From assembly GCF_016658865.1 (NCBI RefSeq), contig NZ_CP067992.1, forward strand, positions 329,001-393,000: 64,000 bases of DNA. Direction: 5' to 3'. The translations under genes and the position numbers were made by a program. The notes below the pieces were generated by a model. It was not told the DNA's origin. It did no database searches and was given only the letters and a program-made list of their open reading frames with translations. Positions 52,946 through 63,900 of the stretch are shown here, one piece after another. Each line of letters begins with the position of its first letter. The first letter of the stretch is position 1. This DNA is from Streptococcus mitis. GTDB lineage: Bacteria > Bacillota > Bacilli > Lactobacillales > Streptococcaceae.

Positions 52946-53676
52946 GAGATAGGATTTCAGCCTTTTTAGAGGAAAAGCAGGGGCTGTCAGCCAATTCCAA
53001 GCAGTCCTATAAGTATGATTTGGAGCAATTTTTAGATTTGATAGGCGAGCGGATTTCGGAGACCAGTCTCAAGATTTACCAAGCCCAGCTAGCCAATCTA
53101 AAAATTAGTGCCCAGAAGCGAAAGATTTCGGCCTGTAACCAATTTCTCTACTTTCTCTATCAAAAAGGAGAGGTGGACAGCTTTTATCGTTTGGAATTAG
53201 CCAAACAGGCTGAAAAGAAGATTGAAAAGCCAGAGATTCTAGACCTAGATTCTTTTTGGCAGGACAGCGACTATCCAGAGGGACGTTTACTAGCGCTTCT
53301 TATCTTGGAAATAGGGCTCTTGCCAAGTGAGATTTTAGCTCTAAAGGTTGCAGATATCAATCTGGATTTTCAGGTGTTGCGAATTAACAAGGCTTCCCAA
53401 CAGAGGATTGTCACCATTCCTACAACCTTGCTTTCAGAGCTGGAACCCTTGATGGGGCAGACCTATCTGTTTGAAAGGGGAGGGAAAGCTTATTCTCGTC
53501 AGTGGGCCTTCCGTCAGTTGGAGTCCTTTGTCAAGGAGAAAGGTTTCCCAACCTTATCCGCCCAAGCCTTGCGGGAACAGTTCATTCTACGACAAATTGA
53601 AAACAAGGTCGATTTGTACGAAATTGCAAAAAAATTAGGATTAAAAACAGTCCTGACCTTAGAAAAATATAGATAA
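52942..53676 (+). CDS. XerD-like tyrosine recombinase homologue
   Basis: 244 residues. N-terminal SAM-like DNA-binding region ([19 protein letters not shown]) and a C-terminal region ending in the candidate Tyr of LEKYR. The first catalytic Arg, normally in TGLR.SE, is replaced ([10 protein letters not shown]), and the HxxR box is not recognisable ([10 protein letters not shown]), so it may not recombine DNA. I take ATG 52942; ATG 52936 is in frame. It is placed before scpA as in pneumococci. Confidence 0.85.
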   Translation: MRDRISAFLEEKQGLSANSKQSYKYDLEQFLDLIGERISETSLKIYQAQLANLKISAQKRKISACNQFLYFLYQKGEVDSFYRLELAKQAEKKIEKPEILDLDSFWQDSDYPEGRLLALLILEIGLLPSEILALKVADINLDFQVLRINKASQQRIVTIPTTLLSELEPLMGQTYLFERGGKAYSRQWAFRQLESFVKEKGFPTLSAQALREQFILRQIENKVDLYEIAKKLGLKTVLTLEKYR

Positions 53677-54404
53677 TGGATATTAAATTAAAAGATTTTG
53701 AAGGGCCTCTGGACTTGCTTTTGCACCTGGTTTCCAAGTACCAGATGGATATCTACGATGTGCCCATTACGGAAGTCATCGAACAGTACTTAGCCTATGT
53801 CTCAACCCTGCAGGCCATGCGTCTGGAGGTGACGGGTGAGTACATGGTCATGGCCAGTCAGCTGATGCTGATCAAGAGCCGTAAGCTTCTTCCAAAGGTA
53901 GCAGAAATGACAGACTTGGAGGATGATCTGGAGCAGGATCTTCTCTCCCAAATCGAAGAATACCGCAAGTTCAAACTCTTGGGGGAGCACTTGGAAGCCA
54001 AGCACCAAGAACGGGCCCAGTACTATTCCAAAGCGCCGACTGAGTTGATTTACGAAGATGCGGAGCTTGTGCATGACAAGACGACCATTGACCTCTTTTT
54101 GGCTTTTTCAAATATCCTAGCCAAGAAAAAAGAGGAGTTTGCTCAGAATCATACAACTATCCTGCGGGATGAGTATAAGATTGAGGACATGATGGTCATC
54201 GTGAAAGAGTCCTTGACTGGACGAGATCAGTTGCGCTTGCAGGATTTGTTCAAGGAAGCCCAGAATGTCCAAGAGGTTATTACCCTCTTTTTGGCAACCC
54301 TAGAGTTAATCAAAACCCAGGATCTGATTCTCGTGCAAGAGGAGAGTTTCGGAGATATCTATCTCATGGAAAAGAAGGAAGAAAGTCAAGTGGCACAAAG
54401 CTAG
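53676..54404 (+). CDS. scpA: Segregation and condensation protein A
   Basis: 242 residues. [23 protein letters not shown] is the kleisin N-terminal motif that contacts SMC; the C-terminal winged helix follows. It forms the SMC-ScpAB condensin. Overlaps the XerD-like stop by one base. Confidence 0.96.
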   Translation: MDIKLKDFEGPLDLLLHLVSKYQMDIYDVPITEVIEQYLAYVSTLQAMRLEVTGEYMVMASQLMLIKSRKLLPKVAEMTDLEDDLEQDLLSQIEEYRKFKLLGEHLEAKHQERAQYYSKAPTELIYEDAELVHDKTTIDLFLAFSNILAKKKEEFAQNHTTILRDEYKIEDMMVIVKESLTGRDQLRLQDLFKEAQNVQEVITLFLATLELIKTQDLILVQEESFGDIYLMEKKEESQVAQS

Positions 54405-54422
54405 ACTTGATAGAGAGGAAAG

Positions 54423-54992
54423 ATGAGTACTTTAGCAAAAATAGAAGCGCTCTTGTTTGTAGCGGGTGAAGATGGGATTCGGGTCCGCCAGTTAGCTGAA
54501 CTCCTCTCTCTACCACCGACAGGTATCCAACAGAGTTTAGAAAAATTAGTCCAGAAGTATGAAAAAGACACTGATTCCAGTTTGGCTCTGATTGAGACAG
54601 GTGGGGCTTATAGATTGGTGACCAAGCCTCAGTTTTCAGAGGTTTTGAAGGAATATTCCAAGGCGCCTATTAACCAGAGCTTGTCTCGGGCTGCCCTTGA
54701 GACCTTGTCCATCGTTGCCTACAAGCAACCCATCACACGGATAGAAATTGATGCTATTCGTGGGGTCAATTCGAGTGGGGCCTTGGCAAAGTTGCAGGCT
54801 TTTGACTTGATTAAAGAAGACGGGAAAAAAGAAGTGTTGGGACGCCCCAATCTCTATGTGACTACAGATTATTTCCTAGATTACATGGGAATAAACCATT
54901 TGGAAGAATTACCAGTGATTGATGAGCTTGAGATTCAAGCCCAAGAAAGCCAATTATTTGGTGAAAGGATAGAAGAAGATGAGAATCAATAA
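54423..54992 (+). CDS. scpB: Segregation and condensation protein B
   Basis: 189 residues, two winged helices ([34 protein letters not shown]). Binds ScpA. GAGAGGAAAG precedes the ATG, and the end overlaps rluB by 14 bases. Confidence 0.96.
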   Translation: MSTLAKIEALLFVAGEDGIRVRQLAELLSLPPTGIQQSLEKLVQKYEKDTDSSLALIETGGAYRLVTKPQFSEVLKEYSKAPINQSLSRAALETLSIVAYKQPITRIEIDAIRGVNSSGALAKLQAFDLIKEDGKKEVLGRPNLYVTTDYFLDYMGINHLEELPVIDELEIQAQESQLFGERIEEDENQ

Positions 54993-55701
54993 ATATATTG
55001 CCCACGCAGGTGTGGCCAGTAGGAGAAAAGCAGAAGAGTTGATCAAGCAAGGCTTGGTGACGGTCAACGGCCAGGTGGTACGTGAACTCGCAACGACCAT
55101 CAAGTCAGGCGACAAGGTCGAAGTAGAAGGTCAACCAATCTACAACGAAGAAAAGGTCTACTATCTGCTTAATAAACCACGCGGTGTGATTTCCAGTGTG
55201 ACAGATGACAAGGGTCGTAAGACGGTTGTCGATCTCTTGCCAAATGTAAAAGAACGCATTTACCCAGTTGGACGTTTGGACTGGGATACATCAGGCGTTT
55301 TGATTTTGACCAATGATGGGGACTTTACAGACGAGATGATTCACCCTCGTAATGAGATTGACAAGGTTTATGTTGCGCGTGTTAAAGGTGTGGCCAATAA
55401 GGACAATCTCCGCCCCTTGACCCGCGGCCTTGAGATTGATGGCAAGAAAACCAAGCCAGCTGTCTATGAGATTCTCAAAGTGGATCCAGTTAAAAATCGC
55501 TCAGTAGTGCAGTTGACCATCCATGAAGGGCGTAACCATCAGGTTAAAAAAATGTTTGAAGCTGTTGGTCTTCAAGTAGATAAGTTGTCACGGACCCGTT
55601 TTGGACATCTAGACTTGACAGGTCTCCGTCCAGGAGAATCCCGTCGTCTGAATAAAAAAGAAATCAGCCAACTACACACCATGGCTGTAAGCAAGAAATA
55701 A
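54979..55701 (+). CDS. rluB: 23S rRNA pseudouridine synthase B
   Basis: 240 residues. N-terminal S4 domain ([20 protein letters not shown]), then the catalytic motif [16 protein letters not shown] with Asp. Modifies 23S rRNA near position 2605. The stop overlaps the yidD start by one base. Confidence 0.94.
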   Translation: MRINKYIAHAGVASRRKAEELIKQGLVTVNGQVVRELATTIKSGDKVEVEGQPIYNEEKVYYLLNKPRGVISSVTDDKGRKTVVDLLPNVKERIYPVGRLDWDTSGVLILTNDGDFTDEMIHPRNEIDKVYVARVKGVANKDNLRPLTRGLEIDGKKTKPAVYEILKVDPVKNRSVVQLTIHEGRNHQVKKMFEAVGLQVDKLSRTRFGHLDLTGLRPGESRRLNKKEISQLHTMAVSKK

Positions 55702-55937
55702 TGAAACGAATTTTAATAGCGCCTGTGCGCTTTTACCAACGTTTTATCTCACCAGCCTTTCCACCCTCTTGTCGCTTTGAGCCGACTTGTTCAAATTACA
55801 TGATTCAGGCTATTGAAAAACATGGCTTCAAGGGTGTCTTGATGGGCTTGTCTCGGATTTTACGTTGCCATCCCTGGTCGAAAACAGGTAAGGACCCCGT
55901 CCCAGACCACTTTTCTTTAAAGAGAAATTTAAAATAA
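55701..55937 (+). CDS. yidD: Membrane protein insertion factor YidD
   Basis: 78 residues. [30 protein letters not shown] and RILRCHPW are the YidD signature with its conserved cysteines. Last gene of the operon. The RUP-like element begins at its stop. Confidence 0.94.
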   Translation: MKRILIAPVRFYQRFISPAFPPSCRFEPTCSNYMIQAIEKHGFKGVLMGLSRILRCHPWSKTGKDPVPDHFSLKRNLK

Positions 55938-56131
55938 TACTCAATGAAAATCAAAGAACAAACTAGGAAACTAGTCGCAGGCTGCTCAAAACACTGTTTT
56001 GAGGTTGTAGATGAAACTGACGAAGTCAGCTCAAAATACTATTTTGAGGTTGCAGATAGAACTGACGAAGTCAGTAACATCTATACGGTAAGGCGATGTT
56101 GACGTGGTTTGAAGAGATTTTTGAAGAGTAT
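55937..56131. repeat. RUP-like repeat element with internal duplication
   Basis: Starts ATACTCAATGAAAATC and ends GAAGAGTAT, so ATACTC forms the terminal inverted repeat. The body matches the dispersed repeat of pneumococcus and S. mitis that I recall as RUP. A 45-base unit (55985-56029 and 56030-56074), each carrying a CTCAAAA...TTTTGAG palindrome, is tandemly duplicated inside. Non-coding. It directly abuts the yidD stop. Confidence 0.65.
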
Positions 56132-56150
56132 AAATTGGATTCTAATGTAT

Positions 56151-56205
56151 AAAACACAGATAGATGATACTTGGTATTTATCAAGTGCCATCTATCTGTG
56201 TTTTT
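56151..56205. terminator. Bidirectional terminator between yidD and galE
   Basis: AAAACACAGATAGATG pairs with CATCTATCTGTGTTTT, with T-runs on both sides, between convergent genes. Confidence 0.9.
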
Positions 56206-56229
56206 ATTTATTATTGATGTTTCTGCTAT

Positions 56230-57228
56230 TTATTCTAAAATGTTTTTGCCTTCTTTAACACGCCAACGATAATCTGATAAAATAATATCTTCGAGGGAGT
56301 AGCTAGCCTTCCAATCAAGATATTTTTTAGCTTTTGATGCATCTGCTAGGACGCTGGCTGGGTCACCAGCACGGCGAGCAACAATTTCGTGGGGTATTTT
56401 TTGATTCAGTAATTCTTCAGCAGTTTTAAAGATTTCTTTGACGGTATAGCCTTTTTCAGTTCCTAAGTTAAAGATTTGAGAAGAACTGTTTTCTTGAAAT
56501 AGGTAGTTCATTCCTTTAACATGAGCCTGTGCAAGGTCCAAGACATGAATGTAATCCCGAATACATGAACCATCACGTGTATCGTAGTCATCTCCAAATA
56601 TTTTTAGGCTATCATTTTGTCCCAATGCGGTCTTGTTGATATTGGGAATGATGTGAGTTGGATTTTTCACACGTAGACCGTTTGAAGCATCCATTTCAGC
56701 CCCAGCTACATTAAAGTAACGGAAAATAACATATTTCCAATCGTAGCGATTGGCCATCCAGTAAATCATTCGTTCACCCATCAGTTTTGTCTCAGCATAA
56801 GGGTTGACAGGGTCGAGCAGGGTATCTTCAGTTGCTGGCTTGTCAATACAGTTATTACCATAGAGGGAAGCAGTCGAAGAGAACATGATTTTTTGAATAC
56901 CAACTTCAGACAAGACTTTGAGAACTTGGTTCATACCAGCAACATTGGCAGTGAAGTATTTGCTTGGATTTTCAATACTTTCGCTCACAACAATCTCACC
57001 CGCACAATGGAGAACAGCATCAATCTTATTTTCTTCTAAGTAAGCTTTTAGGGCACTAGAATCATAAACATCTAGTTGCTTAAAGCTAGCACGACTATCC
57101 ACAGCCGCTCGATTTCCTGTAGAGAGATTATCTAGAACATGTACCTGATAGCCGGCATTTAAAAGAGCTTTAACGGTATGGGAGCCAATGTAGCCAGCCC
57201 CACCTGTAACAAGAATTGTTTTGGTCAT
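56230..57228 (-). CDS. galE: UDP-glucose 4-epimerase
   Basis: 332 residues. GGAGYIGSHT binds NAD; SSTASLYG and YAETK hold the catalytic Ser/Tyr/Lys. Interconverts UDP-glucose and UDP-galactose. AAGGAAAA precedes the ATG. No galK/galT neighbour, so this is a stand-alone copy, as often in streptococci that need UDP-galactose for polysaccharides. Confidence 0.96.
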   Translation of the reverse strand: MTKTILVTGGAGYIGSHTVKALLNAGYQVHVLDNLSTGNRAAVDSRASFKQLDVYDSSALKAYLEENKIDAVLHCAGEIVVSESIENPSKYFTANVAGMNQVLKVLSEVGIQKIMFSSTASLYGNNCIDKPATEDTLLDPVNPYAETKLMGERMIYWMANRYDWKYVIFRYFNVAGAEMDASNGLRVKNPTHIIPNINKTALGQNDSLKIFGDDYDTRDGSCIRDYIHVLDLAQAHVKGMNYLFQENSSSQIFNLGTEKGYTVKEIFKTAEELLNQKIPHEIVARRAGDPASVLADASKAKKYLDWKASYSLEDIILSDYRWRVKEGKNILE

Positions 57229-57488
57229 GATTTTTTCCTTTTCCTAGTTTTGTACTATTTTAAAGAAAGAAGAAGGCAAAGTCAACTATTTTCTGCAAAT
57301 TTCATGAAAAACTGAACAAATATAGCATTGAATTGTTTTGTGTTTGGGAATTAATAGTTTGGTTGGTCTTGGAATAGTTCTTAGATTTCACCTCACATGC
57401 AAGAAAATACAATCTTTTTCTAAGATACAGTAAGATTAAGATACTAATTTAGAAATCCACCTTCCCACTATCCTTCTCCTATAAAAAG

Positions 57489-57497
57489 TGGTAAAAT
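57489..57497 (+). promoter_or_regulatory. Extended -10 promoter of pepA
   Basis: TGGTAAAAT, 24 bases before the ATG, leaving room for a short leader with AAGGA. Confidence 0.6.
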
Positions 57498-57521
57498 GGA
57501 TGAAAGAAAGAAGGAACTGAA

Positions 57522-58586
57522 ATGACAACATTATTTTCAAAAATCAAAGAAGTAACAGAACTTGCTGCGATCTCAGGTCATGAAGCACCTGTCCGTGCTT
57601 ATCTTCGTGAAAAGTTGACACCGCACGTGGATGAAGTGGTGACAGATGGCTTGGGTGGTATTTTCGGAATTAAACATTCAGAAGCTGCGGATGCGCCACG
57701 TGTCTTGGTCGCTTCTCATATGGATGAAGTTGGTTTTATGGTCAGCGAGATTAAGCCAGATGGTACCTTCCGTGTGGTTGAAATTGGTGGCTGGAACCCC
57801 ATGGTAGTCAGCAGCCAACGTTTCAAACTCCTGACTCGTGACGGTCGTAAAATTCCTGTGATTTCGGGTTCTGTTCCGCCACATTTGACTCGTGGTAAGG
57901 GCGGACCAACCATGCCTGCTATTGCAGATATCGTCTTTGATGGCGGTTTTGCGGATAAGGCTGAGGCAGAAAGCTTTGGCATCCGTCCTGGCGACACCAT
58001 CGTACCAGATAGTTCTGCAATCTTGACAGCCAATGAAAAAAATATCATCTCAAAAGCTTGGGACAACCGCTACGGTGTGCTCATGGTGAGTGAGTTGGCA
58101 GAAGCCCTGTCAGGTCAAAAACTTGGCAATGAACTCTATCTTGGCTCTAACGTCCAAGAAGAAGTTGGTCTTCGTGGTGCTCATACATCTACAACCAAGT
58201 TTGATCCAGAAGTCTTCCTAGCAGTTGATTGCTCCCCAGCAGGTGATGTTTATGGCGGTCAAGGCAAGATTGGAGATGGAACCTTGATTCGTTTCTACGA
58301 CCCAGGTCACTTGCTTCTCCCAGGTATGAAGGATTTCCTTTTGACAACGGCTGAAGAAGCTGGAATCAAGTACCAATACTACTGTGGTAAAGGCGGAACA
58401 GACGCTGGCGCAGCTCATTTGAAAAATGGTGGTGTCCCATCTACAACAATCGGTGTTTGCGCTCGTTATATCCATTCTCATCAAACCCTCTACGCTATGG
58501 ATGACTTCCTAGAAGCTCAAGCTTTCTTGCAAGCCTTGGTGAAAAAATTGGATCGTTCAACAGTTGATTTGATTAAAAATTATTAA
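57522..58586 (+). CDS. pepA: Glutamyl aminopeptidase (M42)
   Basis: 354 residues. Metal ligands in VASHMDEVGF, AWDNRYG, NVQEEVGLRGA, VDCSPAGD and YIHSHQT are intact. Cleaves N-terminal acidic residues from peptides; a dodecameric cytoplasmic enzyme in the family. Confidence 0.95.
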   Translation: MTTLFSKIKEVTELAAISGHEAPVRAYLREKLTPHVDEVVTDGLGGIFGIKHSEAADAPRVLVASHMDEVGFMVSEIKPDGTFRVVEIGGWNPMVVSSQRFKLLTRDGRKIPVISGSVPPHLTRGKGGPTMPAIADIVFDGGFADKAEAESFGIRPGDTIVPDSSAILTANEKNIISKAWDNRYGVLMVSELAEALSGQKLGNELYLGSNVQEEVGLRGAHTSTTKFDPEVFLAVDCSPAGDVYGGQGKIGDGTLIRFYDPGHLLLPGMKDFLLTTAEEAGIKYQYYCGKGGTDAGAAHLKNGGVPSTTIGVCARYIHSHQTLYAMDDFLEAQAFLQALVKKLDRSTVDLIKNY

Positions 58587-58605
58587 ACTTAAGGAGGTGG
58601 TAGGG

Positions 58606-58902
58606 ATGGTAGAACCAAACCTAGAAAGCCTTGTAAAAGATCTTTACAATCATGCTCGACATGATTTGAGTGAAGATTTAGTTGCTGCTCTCCTAGAGAC
58701 TGCTAAAAAACTGCCTACTACAAATGAGCAATTGCTGGCAGTTCGTCTCTCAGGTCTGGTCAATCGTGAATTGCTCCTAAATCCCAAACATCCGGCACCT
58801 GAGTTGCTCAACTTAGCTCGCTTTATCAAAAGAGAAGAAGCAAAGTACAGAGGAACTGCGGCTTCTGCGATTATGTATGGGGAGCTCTTTAAAATGCTTT
58901 GA
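58606..58902 (+). CDS. Enterocin A-type bacteriocin immunity protein
   Basis: 98 residues, a four-helix bundle with LVKDLYNHARHDLSEDLVAA and LARFIKREEAKYRGTAASAI, as in the EntA immunity family. ATG 58606 has AAGGAGG nine bases upstream; GTG 58597 overlaps that site and is rejected. No bacteriocin gene lies nearby, so this is an orphan immunity gene, cotranscribed with pepA. Confidence 0.8.
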   Translation: MVEPNLESLVKDLYNHARHDLSEDLVAALLETAKKLPTTNEQLLAVRLSGLVNRELLLNPKHPAPELLNLARFIKREEAKYRGTAASAIMYGELFKML

Positions 58903-58927
58903 TTCCATTGTGAATCAAAGCATTTTT
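58891..58927 (+). terminator. Terminator overlapping the immunity gene 3' end
   Basis: AAAATGCTTTGATTC/GAATCAAAGCATTTT, a perfect 15-bp stem followed by T-run. The last codons lie inside the 5' arm. Confidence 0.9.
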
Positions 58928-58963
58928 CTATATGTTAGAAAAGCAATTCTAGATTAGGAAAAG

Positions 58964-58990
58964 AAAAAAGCCATCCTATTTAGGATAGCT
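58964..58990 (-). terminator. Terminator of the Na/Pi cotransporter gene
   Basis: On the minus strand GCTATCCTA/TAGGATGGC with a TTTTTT tail, 10 bases beyond the stop. Confidence 0.85.
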
Positions 58991-58999
58991 TCTTGGTTC

Positions 59000-60631
59000 T
59001 TAGATTTGTTCAGCGATGACTTTTTCAGCTAGATTCATAGCGTGGTCAGATACACGAGTATAGTGGGAAATGATGTCGATAAAGTTGACCCCAGCTTGTG
59101 TTGAACACTCGCCCTTGTTGAGGCGTTTGATGTGGGTCTTTCTGAGAACACGTTCCATATTGTTGATTTCTTTATGGCGTTCAATCAGACTTTGAGCTTT
59201 TTCAATATCATTGTTTTCCACGCTATCAAGGGCATCCTTGATAAAGTCAGTGGTTTTTTGATAGATATCAGCTAGTTCTTGCAAAGCAGCTTCAGAAAAC
59301 TCAACATTTTTACGTTGAAGATAGTCGGTCAGATTGATTAGGGCTTCTGCGTGGTCCCCAATCCGTTCCAAATCACGGGATGAGTCCAGGATGTTGGTGA
59401 GCACTTCACTTTCTTTCTGGCTAAGAGCCTCGCTTGAAAGAGTAATCAGGTAACGAGTTAATTTTTCATCAATGGTATTGATGGCTTCCTCTGTCTTGTG
59501 TCCTTTTTCAGCAACCTTTTCATTAAGGTCAATAATGTAGTTGTATGAAAGGTCAAAGGCTTTAGAAGCATAATTTCCCAAGTGAAGTAGTTCTTTCTTT
59601 GCATTTCCGAGAGCGATTGATGGAGCTTGTTTAATCAAATGCTCATCAAGATAGAGTGGCTCGTACTTGACAACTTCATCTTCACCAGGGATGAGTTTAG
59701 TTACAAAGTAGGCCAAGGCTCCGATGAATGGAAATTGTACAATGGTGTTACTTACGTTAAAGGCACCGTGAGAGAAGGCGATGGTCATCTCAGGTGAGAG
59801 GTGAAGGAGTGCCTGGAAGTACTCAATCATAGACGTAAATGGGCCTAATAAGATTAAGCAAAGGATAGTCCCTAAAACGTTAAAGGTAACGTGGGTTGCA
59901 GCAACGCGTTTCGCAGAGATATTGGCTCCAGCTGCCGCGATGATAACTGTTAGGGTTGTCCCGATATTATCCCCGAAGAGAACCGGTAGAGAACCTTTAA
60001 GGTCCAGGAATCCGCCTGCATAGAGACCTTGCAAAATCCCGATTGTCGCAGAAGAAGCTTGGATGAGAACGGTAATCACTGCACCGGCAAAAACTCCCAA
60101 CACAGGATTTTGTCCCAAGGTTACCATGTATTCCTTGAATTGTGGTAAATCTTTAAGAGGACTCATACCGGCACTGATGAGGTTGAGGGCGTAGAAGATT
60201 CCCCCTACACCAAACAGGATGCGCCCGATATTGTTTGCGGTTCTGTTTTTTGTAAAAAATAGGAACATGGTTCCAAGGAAAATCAAGGGTAAAGCATACT
60301 CACCAAGCTTGAAACCGATGATAAAGGAAGTAACGGTGGTTCCGATGTTGGCTCCCATGATAATTCCGATAGCCTGTCTAAGAGTTAGAAGGCTAGCGCT
60401 GACCAGTCCAACCGTGATGACTGTAACTCCTGTACTTGACTGAATCAGGGCAGTCACGACAATTCCGACTAGAACACCTAAAAAGGGATTGCTAGTGTAC
60501 TTGTCAATGTAAAAACGAAGGCGATCTCCAGCAGCTTGTTGCAAACCGTCTCCCATGGTCTTGATACTATATAAGAATAGTCCCAGACCACCTAAAAAGT
60601 GAAATAAAATTTCCTGCCAATTAATGGACAT
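59000..60631 (-). CDS. Na+/phosphate cotransporter (NptA/PNaS family) with PhoU-like tail
   Basis: 543 residues. About nine membrane helices with the inverted-repeat motifs QSSTGVTV and QASSATIG and GANIGTT / GDNIGTT. A cytoplasmic PhoU-like helical tail occupies about residues 340-540. Imports phosphate with sodium. GGAGG precedes the start (rc of CCTCCG). Confidence 0.93.
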   Translation of the reverse strand: MSINWQEILFHFLGGLGLFLYSIKTMGDGLQQAAGDRLRFYIDKYTSNPFLGVLVGIVVTALIQSSTGVTVITVGLVSASLLTLRQAIGIIMGANIGTTVTSFIIGFKLGEYALPLIFLGTMFLFFTKNRTANNIGRILFGVGGIFYALNLISAGMSPLKDLPQFKEYMVTLGQNPVLGVFAGAVITVLIQASSATIGILQGLYAGGFLDLKGSLPVLFGDNIGTTLTVIIAAAGANISAKRVAATHVTFNVLGTILCLILLGPFTSMIEYFQALLHLSPEMTIAFSHGAFNVSNTIVQFPFIGALAYFVTKLIPGEDEVVKYEPLYLDEHLIKQAPSIALGNAKKELLHLGNYASKAFDLSYNYIIDLNEKVAEKGHKTEEAINTIDEKLTRYLITLSSEALSQKESEVLTNILDSSRDLERIGDHAEALINLTDYLQRKNVEFSEAALQELADIYQKTTDFIKDALDSVENNDIEKAQSLIERHKEINNMERVLRKTHIKRLNKGECSTQAGVNFIDIISHYTRVSDHAMNLAEKVIAEQI

Positions 60632-60804
60632 TTCTTTTTCCTCCGAAAAATAATAACGGAATTTCTCCTATTCTATTTTAAAGGATAAAAGTAAATCTAA
60701 CAAGTGTTAAGCTAAGATTTTAGAAAGAAAATTCGTTAGAATGGACCTTGATTATATTAATTTTACCAATTTCTAACCTAGATATAGGTATTTCCTTTTA
60801 TATA

Positions 60805-60832
60805 TTGACATTTAAAAGAAATATTTTAAAAT
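60805..60832 (+). promoter_or_regulatory. Promoter of the EndoD-like gene
   Basis: TTGACA (60805-60810) and TAAAAT (60827-60832), 16-base spacer. The leader is about 95 bases. Confidence 0.6.
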
Positions 60833-60883
60833 GAGGGAGGAATTATCTTGGTCCCTGTGATTGGGATAAAAAATTTATAAAGA

Positions 60884-60900
60884 AAGTTAAGCGCTTTCTT
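60884..60900 (+). promoter_or_regulatory. CcpA cre box (GH85 gene)
   Basis: AAGTTAAGCGCTTTCTT; read on the minus strand GAAAGCGCTTAAC, matching the boxes at 29754 and 49470. It lies downstream of the predicted transcription start, a roadblock position. Confidence 0.7.
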
Positions 60901-60934
60901 TTGCACAACAAAATCAATCTTTTAGGAGGAGAAA

Positions 60935-63900
60935 ATGAAGAATCCATTTTTTGAAAGATGTTGTCGTTACAGTATTCGTAAGTTATCAGTAGGAGCCTGC
61001 TCGCTGATGATTGGTGCTGTTTTATTTGCTGGTCCAGCCTTGGCTGAAGAAACTGCAGTTCCTGAAAATAGCGGAGCCAATACAGAGCTTGTTTCAGGAG
61101 AGAGTGAGCATCCAACTAATGAAGTTGACAAGCAGCATGAAGGAGAACATGCTAGAGAAAATAAGCCAGAAAAGGCAGAAGGAGTAGCGACAGCATCTGA
61201 AACTGCTTCGCCAGCAAGCAATGAAGCTGCAACTACTGAAATCGCAGAGGCAGCTAGCGCAGCTAAACCAGAGGAAAAAGCAAGTGAGGTGGCTACAGAA
61301 ACACCATCTGCAGAAGCAAAACCTAAGTCTGACAAGGAAATAGAATCAAAGTCTGAAGCAACTAGCCAAGGGGATGAGTCTAAGCCAGCAGCAGAAACTA
61401 ATAAGACTGAAAAAGAAGTCCAGCCAGATGTCCCTAAAAATACAGAAAAAACATTAAAACCAAAGGAAATCAAATTTAACTCTTGGGAGGATTTGTTGAA
61501 ATGGGAACCGGGTGCGCGTGAGGATGATCCCATCAATCGTTCTTCTGTTGAACTTGCTAAGCGCCATAGAGGCCAGTTGGTGAACGAAAAAGCAAGTAGA
61601 AGAGCCAAGGTTCAGGCGCTAGCAAATACCAACTCAAAGGCTAAAGACCACGCTTCTGTTGGTGGAGAAGAATTCAAGGCCTACGCCTTTGACTACTGGC
61701 AATACTTGGATTCAATGGTCTTCTGGGAAGGTCTCGTTCCAACTCCAGATGTCATTGATGCAGGACATCGTAACGGAGTTCCTGTATATGGTACACTCTT
61801 CTTCAACTGGTCTAATAGTATTGCAGATCAAGAGAAATTTGTTGCTGCTTTGAAACAAGATGAGGATGGAACCTTCCCTATTGCACGAAAACTTGTCGAC
61901 CTTGCTAAGTACTATGGCTTTGATGGGTATTTTATCAACCAAGAAACAACGGGTGACTTAGTAACGCCACTTGGTGAAAAAATGCGTCAATTCATGCTCT
62001 ATACAAAAGAATATGCGGCAAAAGTCAACCATCCAATCAAGTATGCTTGGTACGATGCCATGACCTATAAATATGGTCGTTACCACGAAGATGGTCTAGG
62101 TGATTACAACTACCAGTTCATGCAAAAAGAAGGTGACAAGGTCCCTGCGGATCAATTCTTTGCCAATTTCAACTGGAATAAGGAAAAGAATGACCACTCT
62201 GTAGAAATGGCAAAATGGCTGGAACGTAGTCAATATGATGTCTTTGCAGGATTGGAATTGCAACAAGGTGGTTCTTATAAGACAAAAGTTAAATGGGATG
62301 CCCTCTTAGATGAAAAAGGCAAGTTACGTTTGTCACTTGGACTCTTTGCACCAGATACAATTACCAGTCTAGGAAAAACAGGTGAAGATTACCATAAAAA
62401 CGAAGATATCTTCTTCACAGGTTACCAAGGAGATCCGACAGCTCAAAAACCAGCGGACAAAGAGTGGTATGGGATTGCTAATTTAGTTGCAGACCGCACA
62501 CCAGCAGTAGGCCGGACCTTCACTACCTCCTTTAATACAGGCCATGGTAGAAAGTGGTTTGTAGACGGAAAAGTTTCTAAGGATTCTGAGTGGAACTACC
62601 GTTCGGTTTCAGGTATCTTGCCAACATGGCGCTGGTGGCAGACTTCGACGGGGGAAAAACTTCGTGCAGAATACGATTTTACAGATGCCTACAATGGCGG
62701 AAATTCCCTTAAATTCTCTGGTGATGTAGCTGGTAAGACGGATCAGGATGTGAGACTTTATTCTACTAAGTTAGAAGTAACTGAGAAAACCAAACTTCGT
62801 GTTGCCCACAAGGGAGGAAAAGGCTCGAAAGTTTATATGGCCTTCTCTACAACTCCAGACTACAAATTCGATGATGCAGATGCATGGAAAGAGCTAACCC
62901 TTTCTGACAACTGGACAAATGAAGAATTTGCTCTCAGCTCACTAGCAGGTAAAACCATCTATGCAGTCAAACTCTTCTTCGAGCATGAAGGAGTTGTAAA
63001 AGATTATCAGTTTAACCTAGGTCAATTAACAATTTCAGACAATCACCAAGCACCACAAGCGCCTACAGGTCTCTCTGTGGTGAAACAATCTCTTAAGAAT
63101 GCCCAAGAAGCTGAAGCAGTGGTTCAATTTTCGGGTAATCAAGATGCGGATTTCTATGAAGTCTACGAAAAAGATGGGGATAACTGGCGTTTGTTGACAG
63201 GTTCATCTGCTTCAACCATCTACTTGCCAAAAGTTAGCCGCTCTGCTAATGCGACTGGTACGACGCAAGAATTGAAAGTCGTTGCAGTTGGTAAAAATGG
63301 CCTTCGTTCAGAAGCTGCGACGACATCCTTTAACTGGGGCATGACTGTTCAGGATACGACTCTCCCAAGACCTTTGGCTGAAAATATTGTTCCAGGGGCA
63401 ACGGTTATCGGTAGCACTTTCCCGAATACCGAAGGTGGAGAAGGTCTTGAAGGTATGTTGAACGGTACCATTACCAGTCTTTCAGACAAGTGGTCTTCAG
63501 GACAATTGAGCGGTAGTGTCGATATTCGTTTGACTCAACCACGTCGTGTTGTCAGATGGGTGATGGATCATGCGGGAGCTGGTGGTGAGTCTGTTAACGA
63601 TGGTCTGATGAACACCAAGGATTTTGATCTTTACTACAAGGATACAGATGGCGAGTGGAAACTAGCTAAGGAAGTCCGTGGTAATAAAGCGCACGTTACG
63701 GATATCACTCTTGACAAACCAATTACTGCCCAAGACTGGCGTTTGCATGTCATTACATCTGATAACGGAACACCTTGGAAGGCCATTCGTATCTACAACT
63801 GGAAGATGTACGAAGCCTTGGACACTGAAAGTCAAAATATTCCAATGGCTAAGGTAGCTGCTCGTTCACTTGGAAACCACCAAGTTCAACTAGGCTTCTC

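Larger units (their letters stand above)
60632..60934. other. Upstream region of the EndoD-like gene
   Basis: 303 bases with no gene. Holds the promoter (60805), cre box (60884) and the ribosome site AGGAGGAG (60925). Confidence 0.7.

Noticed and set aside
52942..53676. Integrase of a mobile element
   Set aside because: Embedded in a tightly overlapping housekeeping operon and lacking recombinase motifs.
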